From NCBI RefSeq assembly GCF_023074055.1, contig NZ_JADPKR010000081.1, forward strand, positions 1 to 64,000: DNA of 64,000 nucleotides, in the 5' to 3' direction. The stretch's first letter is position 1. Each line of letters begins with the position of its first letter. This DNA is from Bradyrhizobium sp. 141. GTDB taxonomy: Bacteria > Pseudomonadota > Alphaproteobacteria > Rhizobiales > Xanthobacteraceae. Positions 16,880 through 25,791 of this stretch are shown piece after piece. The translations under genes were made by a program, and so were the position numbers. A model generated the notes under the pieces. The model was not told the origin of the DNA. It did no database searches and worked only from the letters and a program-made list of their open reading frames with translations.

Positions 16880-17850
16880 GCGTCGATGACCAGGCTCGAG
16901 GCCGACAAATAGCCCAATCGGGCCAATTCACTGCCGGCGATGCCCTCGAACTCCGCGATCTGCGCGGGCGTCAAATCCTGCGTGTGGCGACCAAGGCGAC
17001 CGGCGTGCAAAGGCTTGCCCGTGGACTCGGCCGCCGGGTGGCCGTAGGGCCGTTCGAACAATGCGTGCTCACATTCGGCGTGTCGCAGCACGGCCCCGTC
17101 CCAGGGCAGGTGCAAGTGATTCAGAACTCGCATAAGGCTGGAGCGGGGACTCGTCACCAGATCTTCATAGCGAACCTCAAGATAGCGCTCTGGCGGCGCG
17201 AGGCGATGCGGCTGAGATACAATCTCGCGCCAGCCGTGCGCGGCTTCAGCTACGGTCCGGTAACCCCACTCCGGTACGGTTCTCAAATGCGAGGCCGCTA
17301 GGTCGCGACCATCGCGTACGATGTGCACGAAATGCGCATCTGGCCACAGACCAGCGAAGACGTCGATTTGGGCGATCTTGCGTTGCAGCTTCAGGCCCCA
17401 TCGCTTGGCTCCGGTTTGCGCTCTGCGGAACTCACCAATCTCGTTGATCAGACTGCATCTGTCGGTGAACGAAACGATGTCGCTCGCTAACTCCTTCATC
17501 ACGTTCGTGACGAGTCTACGCACGTCGTCGAAGTTCAAGCCGAACCGCAGGCATTGCACTACGAAGTGCGCGCCGTCATACCAGAACGGGTCGATTGCGC
17601 TTTTGACAATGCCGGTGACCCGTGGGTCATTAGCAGCGAGCAAGTCGGTCGCGTCCAGGACATGCGGGCCGAGGTTCGGCGGTTCTAGGAAATCGATCTC
17701 CGGCCCAACGACCAGATCGCGATGCGAATCCAGCACGACGCTCAGCAAGGTCGTGCCGGACCGGTTATCGCCCCCGAGCAGAACCGGCGAGGTGGAGAAC
17801 GCGGCGGCCTCGGGCATGGCGGTGTCCCCTATTCGACTTCTCGTGTTCAT
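16876..17850 (-). CDS. sulfotransferase family protein
   Basis: A 324-aa PAPS-dependent sulfotransferase-like protein. The 5'-phosphosulfate loop is GDNRSGTTLLS at about residues 27-37, and the RDGRDLAASH block (about 140-150) fits the 3'-phosphate-binding region of Stf0/sulfotransferase_3 families. The ATG at 17850 overlaps the aminotransferase stop (ATGA), which is why I prefer it over an ATG 24 nt upstream. It would transfer sulfate from PAPS to a hydroxyl or amine of a small molecule or lipid. The acceptor is unknown; context suggests the product of the GMC oxidoreductase and aminotransferase. Confidence 0.85.
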   Translation of the reverse strand: MNTRSRIGDTAMPEAAAFSTSPVLLGGDNRSGTTLLSVVLDSHRDLVVGPEIDFLEPPNLGPHVLDATDLLAANDPRVTGIVKSAIDPFWYDGAHFVVQCLRFGLNFDDVRRLVTNVMKELASDIVSFTDRCSLINEIGEFRRAQTGAKRWGLKLQRKIAQIDVFAGLWPDAHFVHIVRDGRDLAASHLRTVPEWGYRTVAEAAHGWREIVSQPHRLAPPERYLEVRYEDLVTSPRSSLMRVLNHLHLPWDGAVLRHAECEHALFERPYGHPAAESTGKPLHAGRLGRHTQDLTPAQIAEFEGIAGSELARLGYLSASSLVIDA

Positions 17851-19154
17851 GGATGGCTCGGCTCGGTGAACCAACGCCGGACCGAATCCGCGGTTGCGAG
17901 GAAGTGATCACCAGCAAACCGCACCGCCGCGGCCATCAGGTCCGTATCGCGGCCAGTACTCTCTAGTCGGACCAGAGCCGCCGGCAACGCCTGCCCGGCG
18001 GCTTCAATCGCGGCCTGCACGTCTGCATCGGACAGCGCGGCAGACGGCATGAAACGGCCACCGTACTGCATAAGGAAGCCGCGCGACCACATCTCCTGGA
18101 AGAACGCGAAACCAAGATCGGCGTTGGCAAACACGACGTCGAACATCGTGGGCCATGCGAACGCGCGAGCCCGCACCTGTTGGCTAGCGAAGACCCCGTT
18201 GAGACCGTTGATAATTTGCATGCCAACCTGTCGCATCCGGGCGAGCGCGGCGCCGTTGCGCAGGGCGTCCAGGGTGCTCAGCGCTGCCGCAAATGGGGTG
18301 ATCTCGCGTTGATAGGTGTTGCCCAGGTAGGTCTTCTCGGCGGCGTTGAGCACCTCCGCTCGCCCTGCGACCGCCGAAAGTGCCATGCCGTTGGCCAGTC
18401 CCTTGCTAAGTGTGATCAGGTCGGGTGCAAGCCCGACCGCGGTGTGATAGCCGCCGAGGCCGTAGCGGAATCCTGTCATAACCTCGTCCAGGATAAGCAG
18501 GGCGCCGCGCCGGTGGACGAGATTTTGCAATTCCCGGTGATATTCGGGTGGGAAGAAGTTGACCTCGGGTGTGATGATTACCGCGGCGACGCGCTGCTCA
18601 CCGGAAAGTTTCTCGAATAGGTCGAGATCGTAGCGGAAGTCGACACTGTCCCGGTCCCGGTCGGGTAGCCCCATCGCGGGACGGTCCTGCAAGTGCCAGT
18701 CGTGCCAACCGTGATACCCGCTGGTAAGCACCAGATTCGTACCCATGTGCGCGCGAGCTAGGCGGATTGCGGCGGTCGTAGCGCAGGAGCCGGTGCGGAA
18801 AAACAACGAGCGTTGCGCTCGTGGGAATATCTCCGCGAGCCGTTCGGCCAGCTCGATCCGGTGCACGGACAATGGCCCGGGCAGGATGCCGCCGGTGCGG
18901 CGCAGCTCTGAGACGACATGATCGACGACCGGTTCATATCCGGCTCCGAGCGGTGCAGCTCCACTACAGGAGGTGAGATCCACGTATCGTCTTCCGTCGA
19001 CATCCCAGACATGCGCGCCGGAGGCACGGCTCATCACGAGGGGAAAACGCCGATTGAGATCCCATTTCTCTGACGCGGTAACCCGTAAGGCACGGCGCAG
19101 TGCCGATTTGTGCGTATCCGTCACCGCCAACGTGGCATGGGGCGTGCTGAACAT
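17847..19154 (-). CDS. class III PLP aminotransferase (HemL-like)
   Basis: A 435-aa fold-type I PLP enzyme close to glutamate-1-semialdehyde aminomutase and class III transaminases. LILDEVMTGFRYG (about 220-232) carries the PLP-ring Asp223, and TLSKGLANG places the Schiff-base Lys at about 251; GSCATTAAIRLARA near 122-135 binds the phosphate. A dedicated core hemL is expected elsewhere, and this copy lies in a biosynthetic-looking operon, so it probably makes an amine from an aldehyde or ketone. It starts 23 nt after the GMC gene and overlaps the sulfotransferase start. Confidence 0.85.
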   Translation of the reverse strand: MFSTPHATLAVTDTHKSALRRALRVTASEKWDLNRRFPLVMSRASGAHVWDVDGRRYVDLTSCSGAAPLGAGYEPVVDHVVSELRRTGGILPGPLSVHRIELAERLAEIFPRAQRSLFFRTGSCATTAAIRLARAHMGTNLVLTSGYHGWHDWHLQDRPAMGLPDRDRDSVDFRYDLDLFEKLSGEQRVAAVIITPEVNFFPPEYHRELQNLVHRRGALLILDEVMTGFRYGLGGYHTAVGLAPDLITLSKGLANGMALSAVAGRAEVLNAAEKTYLGNTYQREITPFAAALSTLDALRNGAALARMRQVGMQIINGLNGVFASQQVRARAFAWPTMFDVVFANADLGFAFFQEMWSRGFLMQYGGRFMPSAALSDADVQAAIEAAGQALPAALVRLESTGRDTDLMAAAVRFAGDHFLATADSVRRWFTEPSHP

Positions 19155-19177
19155 AAGAATTCTCCAGTCTCAGCCGA

Positions 19178-20695
19178 TCAGGCCAGTTGCGTGATGATTC
19201 TGCGCGCGATCCGCAGCGCATTCGCCTGAATGGTGAAGGTCGGGTTGACCCCTCCGGGATACGGGAAGAACCCGCCGTCCGCGACGTAGAGATTGTCGAT
19301 GTCGTGCACGCGACCCCAGCGGTCGACCACGGACTCCCTTGGATCATTCCCCGCTCGACAGCCACCATGCAGATGACCGCTACCGAACTGATACATGGAC
19401 TCCTCGTAAGCGATCTTTTTCACGCCCGCCGCAGCAAGCAGGTCCGACGCGCGCCGGGACAAATAACCTAATCGCCGTTTGTCCAGTGGATGAGTCCGGT
19501 ATTCGAGAATGATGTTGGACAAGCCTAGCTGATCGTAACTGTTAGCTAGTCGAACCGCGTTGCTGCGCATAGGTTGGTCGGCCGCCAGGAAATGCACTCT
19601 CAGCGTGACGTTTCGGCCACGGACCTCCCGCTGTGCCGGACTAGCTTCGTAAATAAGTCCGCCTAGCCCGGAGGGTGCCTCGGCGTCGAGGTAATGATCG
19701 GTCATTGCAACAGTTGAGAACGGCCCGCCGGGCGGATGCGAAGGCACGCGGTCGATCGTGACGGTGCCAGACACGTAGCCGCTGACCTTGAAGCAGATGC
19801 CGCGCCCGAGCATGCCACTGGCGTTGCCGATGCCGTTAGGCGCCGCTCGCTGCGCTGAGCGTAGCAACAAGGCGGCAGATTGAATCGCATTGCCAGCGAG
19901 CACCACGCAGCGGGCGCGGACCCGGGCGCGGTGCCGAGTGACCACGTCCAGCCATTCCACGGAGTCCGCGCGGCCAAGGCTACCAAGCGCGATATGTACA
20001 GCTTTGCTGCCAGGGGCGATCGACAGCGCGCCCGGCGGCAGGGAGACGTCAGTGAACGAGGACCGCGCATCGGCCCGCGCGCCGCTTGGACAGAGGTGTT
20101 CGTTACAGGGGCCGCAGCGGTCACAAGCCGCGTGGCCGCGGTACGGGATAGAATTGATTGCCAGCGGGGTGGGAAATGGCAGCCGGCCGAGACGTCCGCC
20201 CGCAGTCGCGATCAGTTCGCCCTGCAAGCTATATCTGTGCGGCGGCAGCACGGCGGGATCGCTGGGGGGCTCGAGCGGATCGGCACCAGCTAGTCTAGCT
20301 ATCCCGATCCGCTGTTCGAGCTCCTCGTAGTAGGGACGTAGTATATCGTAATCGACAGGCCAGACCGGATCGAGCGCGTCCGCGGCGACATGCGCTCTCG
20401 CGTCGAAATCGACGGTGCGATAGCGGAATGCGATGCCTGCGTACAATGTCAACCCACCGCCGAGCGCCGAGACTGTCCAGGGTCGACCCAACGGCCTCAA
20501 TGTACCGGTAGGAGAGCGCGCCAGGGCGGCATCATCGACGCCGTTTCGAACCGTTGCCAGTGAGGCACCGGCGGGAAGCGTCCGGCCTGCTTCGAGGACG
20601 AGCACCCGGAATCCTTTTCGGGCGATCTCGTGGGCGACGATTGAGCCACTGGCGCCACTGCCAACTACACATACGTCAACGGACTTGGACGTCAT
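19178..20695 (-). CDS. GMC-family FAD oxidoreductase
   Basis: A 505-aa flavoenzyme of the glucose-methanol-choline family. The FAD Rossmann motif GSGASGS is at residues 12-18 with the acidic LEAGR after it. A Cys-rich stretch, CDRCGPCNEHLCPSGARA, lies near residue 180, as in GMC alcohol dehydrogenases of the gluconate and sorbose type. The C-terminal block HLHGGCRAG and GGVNPTFTIQANALRIA gives the catalytic His region and the NPT flavin contact. I use ATG 20695, with GGTGGG ahead, over ATG 20719. It would oxidise an alcohol to a carbonyl and is the first gene of the operon. Confidence 0.87.
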   Translation of the reverse strand: MTSKSVDVCVVGSGASGSIVAHEIARKGFRVLVLEAGRTLPAGASLATVRNGVDDAALARSPTGTLRPLGRPWTVSALGGGLTLYAGIAFRYRTVDFDARAHVAADALDPVWPVDYDILRPYYEELEQRIGIARLAGADPLEPPSDPAVLPPHRYSLQGELIATAGGRLGRLPFPTPLAINSIPYRGHAACDRCGPCNEHLCPSGARADARSSFTDVSLPPGALSIAPGSKAVHIALGSLGRADSVEWLDVVTRHRARVRARCVVLAGNAIQSAALLLRSAQRAAPNGIGNASGMLGRGICFKVSGYVSGTVTIDRVPSHPPGGPFSTVAMTDHYLDAEAPSGLGGLIYEASPAQREVRGRNVTLRVHFLAADQPMRSNAVRLANSYDQLGLSNIILEYRTHPLDKRRLGYLSRRASDLLAAAGVKKIAYEESMYQFGSGHLHGGCRAGNDPRESVVDRWGRVHDIDNLYVADGGFFPYPGGVNPTFTIQANALRIARRIITQLA

Positions 20696-20915
20696 TGTCC
20701 CACCTGTCGCAAGAGACATCGGCCAAGACTCATGGCGAAATGTCTATCAATGGGCAGGACGGCTGCGTAAACTGTTACTGCCCGCATCGAACGTACGGCC
20801 GGTCAGACCGTCGCGACCCACTTTGAAATTCTTACAATATGACGCTCCGTAAGGATCAAGTGCTTTGAGCGGTCTGTTGCCTGAATACGTTCAATATCCG
20901 CGGAGGTGGCGAGCG
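20696..20915. promoter_or_regulatory. upstream region of the 15.6-20.7 kb operon
   Basis: About 220 bp separate the GMC gene from the short plus-strand frame at 20916. The operon promoter must lie here, but I cannot assign clear -35/-10 boxes, and no nod-box or tts-box-like sequence is visible. Confidence 0.3.
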
Positions 20916-21038
20916 ATGAATTTTGAAAGACAAGCCGGTATCCTCAAAGAGCACTTGGCGATGAAGCGGGCGGCAACGAGCCGCGCTGACATATCCCCAT
21001 CGGCGGAAGGCTACCTTGGCGTTGAGCGCACGCCATGA
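20916..21038 (+). CDS. putative 40-aa peptide
   Basis: ATG at 20916 behind an excellent ribosome site (GGAGGTGG) opens a 40-codon frame, MNFERQAGILKEHLAMKRAA..., that ends at TGA 21036-21038. The charged N-terminal half is helical. It may be a genuine small protein or the surviving N-terminus of a truncated gene; I recognise no family. It is transcribed divergently from the GMC operon. Confidence 0.35.
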   Translation: MNFERQAGILKEHLAMKRAATSRADISPSAEGYLGVERTP

Positions 21039-21505
21039 TCATACGGGCCCTTCTTGCACTGCCGAAACGAAAGCTCCGCCTTTTTGAGTTCGAACGAGAG
21101 ATGTGTTCGCCAGTGAGCGACAATAGCTCTCGAGGGCAAGACGAAATTAAGGGTATAGCAAACAAACCCCGATTCAGAGGGGCACAGATGTCAAGCCATA
21201 CAAGGCTGGTGAGGTTCAAACCCTGGAGAGGCACGCGAGACCAATAAAGGCTGCGCTGATGATGCAGCCTATCAAGATATTTTAGCGGTCTGCCCATACG
21301 CCTTCCGGTGCGGGCATCTAGACCTTTCATTTTCGTTTTTGGGCATTGCCTTCATCTTCATAAAACGACGCAACCTTTCAGCGTTGATTGGCCCGGAGAT
21401 TGGGACTTTATTCTTGGCCTCTGCCAGCCTCTAGCAAGCTGGATCCGTACCCCTCACCAACGGGGTGCATAGCCCCTAACTTCCGCAGGAGCCTGGCGCA
21501 TCTCT
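21039..21505. other. intergenic region with one terminator-like hairpin
   Basis: A stem GGCTGC/GCAGCC at 21249-21269 is followed on the minus strand by TTTATT, a plausible end for transcripts of the outer-membrane gene. Open frames here have no recognisable sequence. Confidence 0.4.
21243..21269 (-). terminator. probable Rho-independent terminator
   Basis: A 6-bp GC-rich stem with a 9-nt loop followed by TTTATT on the minus strand, about 240 nt beyond the stop of the outer-membrane gene. Confidence 0.45.
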
Positions 21506-23205
21506 TTAGTTCAACTTGTAGGAGGCCTGGAAGAACGTTCCCCATCGCTCCATGCTGTACTTCGCAAGAGCATGGGTCTGATCGGGTATACAGCCTCTGC
21601 AGTTGGTGACGTCGCTATCGTTTTTGGTCCACATTGCCCAATACCGCGCACCAACGCCGATGCTGAAATTATTGGTGAGGAAGTAGGATAACATAGTTTC
21701 GATCTGAACGCCCGCACCGCCGTTTCCGCGCTGATAGTAGACTCTAGTTTTAGGATCAAGAAGATGATGATCGCGACCATTGAAATCGGTCCACGGCAAA
21801 TAGGCAACGTCGGCGCCTAAACGCCAGCGTTCGAGCAGCATGGCCTCGGCGCTGAGACCGACGCGAGGTGCATTCCAGTCAGTGTCTTGACTGCCAATGA
21901 GCCTCCGATCGCCCGGCGCCAGGCACGCAAGGGTGGGGGAGGCGATCTGTAGGCATCCTACCGTATCGGACTTCTGGCCGTAGTAAGTCCATCCGAGAAA
22001 AGTGCCCAATTTGTAGGTGCCGTCGCGGAGAAAATCGTAACCAACATCGGCCGTGTAATACGTCAACCTCCCATTTGCCTGGCTTGATAACATATTGCTA
22101 TACGCGCGGCCGTAGATGCTCGAATCTTCGTTGTTGTGTTTGAAGCGTCCGACACCAATATTGCCCTTCAGGAAGATCCCCCAGGGGTTATCAAGGCGGG
22201 CAAAGAGTTCGCCGGAAACGCCATCTAATCCCTGATAGGTGAGCCTTGAGCTAGGAATAGCGCTCTCTCCAGGCATCGGGGGTGGGAGGGTGAAGTCCCA
22301 CTGGAATGTTCCCCGGCTGAGCCAAGCCCGTGAGCCGCCTTCAATCGACCAATCATCCGTATATGCAACGGGCTTCGCTTTGGCAGTCGCTTTATCCGAG
22401 TACAACGCCGCATCTGACCGCGCTGGACCGCTGGGATCGCCCCAGAGATGGTAATTCAGGCCGATTTTTCCGACGTGATAGCTGCTAGAAAGGCTGCTTG
22501 TGCTGGGGGGATGATCGCAAATGGCGGACCCTGCATGGTCGGGGGTGTCGCCAGACGTGTCCCATCAAAGCTCATGTAATCGTACTCGAATTTCAAGGAC
22601 CAAGCAGGCGTGAGCGCTTGCTCAATGCCGGCTCCGACGGTCCAACCGAAACGGCCGTAATCGAATTGCGTGACGTGCCGCGGAAAGCCGGCAAAGCTTT
22701 CATCCCAGAATTCGTCGTTGTTGGCGATCTCGCCGCGATTGTTTTGCCAGGCCACCCCTGCCTTGACGTAGCCCAGCGTGCGGCCCTGCGGGCCAAACGC
22801 GTAGCCGACACGAGCGGTCCCTGAGACAAAGACGTTTGGACCTGCCTTGCAGGTAGCAATCACGACATTGCCTGAGAAGGCAAGGCAGCTGTTCGTGCCA
22901 TCGGAGACAGCATGGCTCGCGTCTAACTCGGCGCCGAACACCCAGCCATTCGTCTGCCAATTGTAGCCGATCTGTCCTCCGGCCAGAAACACAGGCGTGT
23001 TGACGATGTCGCCATAAATTGATGGACCGTAGGGGTCACTGAAGGAAGTGCGGCCATGGCCGCCGCCGCCGTGCACGCCGATATATCCTCCAGTCCAGCT
23101 CCACAGAGCCACTTTCATGGCCGGATGGAGATCCGCTGAATGGGCGGCGCCAGATGCGACGAGTGCAAATGCTGCTGCGCCCCAAAAAAGAACTCCAGAT
23201 CCCAT
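21506..23205 (-). pseudogene. large outer-membrane beta-barrel protein, split by a frameshift in a C-run
   Basis: ATG 23205 with GAGAGGTGAT upstream starts a signal peptide (MGSGVLFWGAAAFALVASGA, cut after AHSA) and a first barrel of alternating strands (WTGGYIGVHGGGGHG, QIGYNWQTNGWVFGAELDAS) of the opacity/OmpA-like porin type. The frame ends at 22456. The next frame continues without a gap as SSYHVGKIGLNYHLWGDPS and a second barrel ending WGTFFQASYKLN at 21506. Adding one base to the six-C run at 22505-22510 joins them into about 566 aa, the two-barrel layout I recall from Bradyrhizobium outer-membrane proteins. As read, only the first barrel is made. Confidence 0.75.
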
Positions 23206-23580
23206 ATCACCTCTCAACAAACGACGATCTTCAACGCAGCTCGAGGCGTGCGTTGTGTTATCGCTTCTACGCCGCGTGTGGTGTGCAGGATCCGGGCCAG
23301 CGCGCGCTATGCACATTGCCGGGTTTTTTGGTCGCGATGTCATCTTTCCGACAAGACCCGTTGTGATCGAAACAAGCCGTGCGTCTTTGGTGAAACACAA
23401 CGCATGCTGTACCCGGCACCGCCGATCGACCGTTCCAGCCAACGCTCTTGCAAAAGGCGGTGATTGCTTCAATCTTCTTGCACCCGCGCGGTGAAATAGC
23501 AGTCCAAGAAAGTTCAGCTGAGATAGATCAAATCGCAGCTGAATTGCTGGACATATAAACACCGATCGCAAACGCTATCT
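23206..23580. other. upstream region of the outer-membrane gene, no gene seen
   Basis: The minus-strand frame is open far upstream of the signal peptide but the translation is not protein-like. The promoter of the outer-membrane gene should lie here; I cannot place it. Confidence 0.35.
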
Positions 23581-23581
23581 G

Positions 23582-24115
23582 GGCCGCGTGATCACAGCAG
23601 CAGGCTATGTCAGCTGGGAGGAGTTCATGGCCGACCAGGGGCGACTGGCAGATAACGTCTGCCGCTATGAGGCGGGACACTCTGGCGTTCCGCGCAAGGG
23701 GCAGCCCTGTTACAACGAATTGCGATCTGCGGCCGTTGCGGACGGCGCATGAGCATGCGCTACACGGGCCCGAATGCCGATTATCCGGTCTATTGCTGCC
23801 GTTCAGATCGGGATCAGCAAGGCAGTGCACTTTGCCAGGAAGTCCGGACCTTTGGCGGTTGACCCGCTGGTTGAGCCGGTGGTCCTCGATGCCCTGGTGC
23901 CGGATCAGATTGAGATCGCACTCGCGGCGGCGGGCCAACTGGAGCAGGAGAGCCGTCAGCTCGGGCGCCAGGCGCTTCGGGTGGAGCGCGCCCGCTACGA
24001 GGCCGAGCGCGCTCGGCGTCAGTATGACGCCGTAGAGCCCGAGAACCGTCTTGTGGCGCGCTCGCTTGAGCGGGTTTGGGAAGAGAAGCTGCGTGTCGTC
24101 GAGACGGTCGAGTAG
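23582..24115 (+). pseudogene. large serine recombinase, C-terminal remnant with frameshifts
   Basis: Three frames in turn give GYVSWEEFMADQGRLADN with YEAGHSGVPRKGQ, then IAICGRCGRRMSMRYTGPN with a YCC knuckle (the recombinase zinc beta-ribbon), then DPLVEPVVLDALVPDQI, the coiled-coil QESRQLGRQALRVERARYEA and PENRLVARSLERVW. This is the second half of a resolvase-type large serine recombinase. The catalytic N-terminal domain is absent, at least two frameshifts occur (near 23715 and 23845), and the end is cut by an IS21 fragment. Confidence 0.75.
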
Positions 24116-24121
24116 CAGGAT

Positions 24122-24303
24122 CGGTCATCCCCTCCGGAAGCGGCCAACTTGACCCAGCAGAGCGGGCGCGGCTCAGATAGCCGTACACGGCGCCGTTGCT
24201 GACGCCGACGCTCCGTGCGAAGGCCCGCTCCGGTGCGCCTTGAACATGCTTCAACTGAAGGACTTCCTTGATCCGGCGCATCGACAATCTCTCGGGTAGG
24301 CAT
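24122..24303 (-). mobile_element. IS21-family IstA transposase, N-terminal fragment
   Basis: The minus strand reads MRRIKEVLQLKHVQGAPERA and SVGVSNGAVYGYLSRARSAG, the helix-turn-helix N-terminus of IstA. The first seven codons (MPTRE) are in another frame, so there is also an early frameshift, and the gene ends after about 60 residues where the recombinase remnant begins. A non-functional scar. Confidence 0.7.
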
Positions 24304-24705
24304 TGGGCTTCCTCGTTAACGACGAGGTCATCCCTAAGCCGTAGAGTTGTCGGCCGAAGCGGCGCAAGCCTCCGAAAACCTTGCTCACGATCCCCTGAAA
24401 TCCGCGCTCACGATCCTGCGAAACGCGCACGCATTGGATTTGGCTCGCGCCGATAAAGACCAGATGCTCCTGCGTTCCGAATGGATTCTCACTATCAGCG
24501 CTTCCAAGAGGAGGCGCTCAGTTGGCCAAGAACCAATCCGGGATGACCAGCTGGCTATTTGCCCCCCGGTGACGCCGCTAAAGAAGCCGGCAAAGACCGG
24601 TCAGCCGAAAATCTCCAAAAATCGCAAGCTGGCGCTAGGATTTCAGTTGCGGTCTCCCGCTGAGAAAGCGGTGACATACGACACACCCGAGCGCTTACTT
24701 GTGAC
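24304..24705. other. intergenic, no clear gene
   Basis: A long plus-strand frame spans this stretch but has no motif, and no plausible ribosome site precedes it. It links the IS21 scar to the peptidase fragment. Confidence 0.35.
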
Positions 24706-25500
24706 TTATTTCGCCGCCGGCTTCATCATCGCTTCGACTTCTGCGCGAAAAGCCTGGCGCGATGCATCACGCGAGTAGAACATGAGGCCGCCCGGATAGA
24801 CCGTGAGTTTGACGCGCGGCCCTGAGGCAAAGGCGGGCAACTGATCGAGCACGAGCTGCGAGCGGAAATAGGGCGTTACGAGGTCGAACAGGCCGTGCCC
24901 GACCAGCACCTTCATTTTCGGATCCGTCGCAAGGATCTGGCGCAGCTCAAACAAGGACTGCGGGGGACCGGCGCCAAAATCCCAGGCCCGCGTAACCGCG
25001 GCGTTGCTCAACTCATAAGAGCCATCTGGCCGCCAGTTCAGCTTGCGCGTCAGGAGATCGACGGCGGCACTGGTCCGCGGCGCCCGACGCGTCTCGCCCG
25101 AGGGATCGCCAAATCCGGGGCTACCGAAATCCGGATAGGGATCGAAGCCACGCACGGAGGCGTCGTAGAGGCCGGTCACCTCGCCGTTGTTGCGGTCGAG
25201 CTCGCGGCTGAATTCGGTAATACCGAAGCGGCCCCCGAGCCTGCGGCTCACCGTCTGGTCAATGCCGGTTAGCGTGGCGACCTTGTCAGCCAGCCGCGTG
25301 GTCGCCTCCTTGTCCACCTTGCCTTTGACGAGGTCGGTCAGGAACTCGCCGCGCGCGTAAGCTTCGACGTCGGCGAGATCGGTCCGCTTCACCGGTCCCT
25401 TGGCTCCGCGCACGGTCGCGACATAGCTCGGCAGCGTTGCGACGTATTGAAGAAGGCTCGTGCCAGACTCGCGGTAGTCAAACACGGGTGAGATCATCAT
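24706..25500 (-). pseudogene. S10 serine carboxypeptidase, C-terminal half, catalytic His lost
   Basis: The 264-aa frame matches only the C-terminal half of bacterial S10 peptidases, starting at MMISPVFDYRESGTSLL, so the nucleophile GESYxG region is missing. The catalytic Asp region is present (VGHGLFDLVTPYFRSQLVL). The catalytic His is replaced: YPGGLMFYSRDASRQAF has Leu where the family has GGHMFY, a single CAC to CTC change. The junction at about 25500 abuts the OLD-nuclease tail on the other strand, so one recombination event seems to have truncated both genes. Confidence 0.7.
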
Positions 25501-25789
25501 TTTCCTCGCGGCCTACCAGCAACTGGAGCCTGGGATGCGCGGACCGCGCGCCGGGGAGCCGCGGCCGGCGGTACTCGGCGATGAGGGACTGCCAGCGCTT
25601 TACGATGCGCGATATGATGCGGCGCTGCTTTGGTATCGATACTTGTTTCTGGGTCGTGGCAAGCCCAGCACCCACGTGCGCGTTCTGGCCCGGCTCGATG
25701 CGGAAACCCTGAAAGCCGGTATTCCGGAAGACCTGAGGGCGCTTCTGAATCATGTCATCGCCGCGCTCGGCGTCGCGCCAGTGAGGTAA
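25490..25789 (+). pseudogene. OLD-family (GajA-like) nuclease, C-terminal remnant
   Basis: The frame is open from about 25490. From FLAAYQQLEPG it reads RYDAALLWYRYLFLGRGKPS, THVRVLARLDAETL and LRALLNHVIAALGV, like the last about 90 residues of OLD-type ATP-dependent endonucleases (from memory of the family). The ATPase and Toprim domains are absent; the first internal ATG is 25535. The stop is two bases before the helicase start, so the pair formed one operon. It was truncated at the junction with the peptidase fragment. Confidence 0.5.
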
Positions 25790-25791
25790 CG

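Noticed and set aside
20696..20915. nod box or tts box upstream of the GMC operon
   Set aside because: I looked for both because of the rhizobial context; no stretch fits either consensus.
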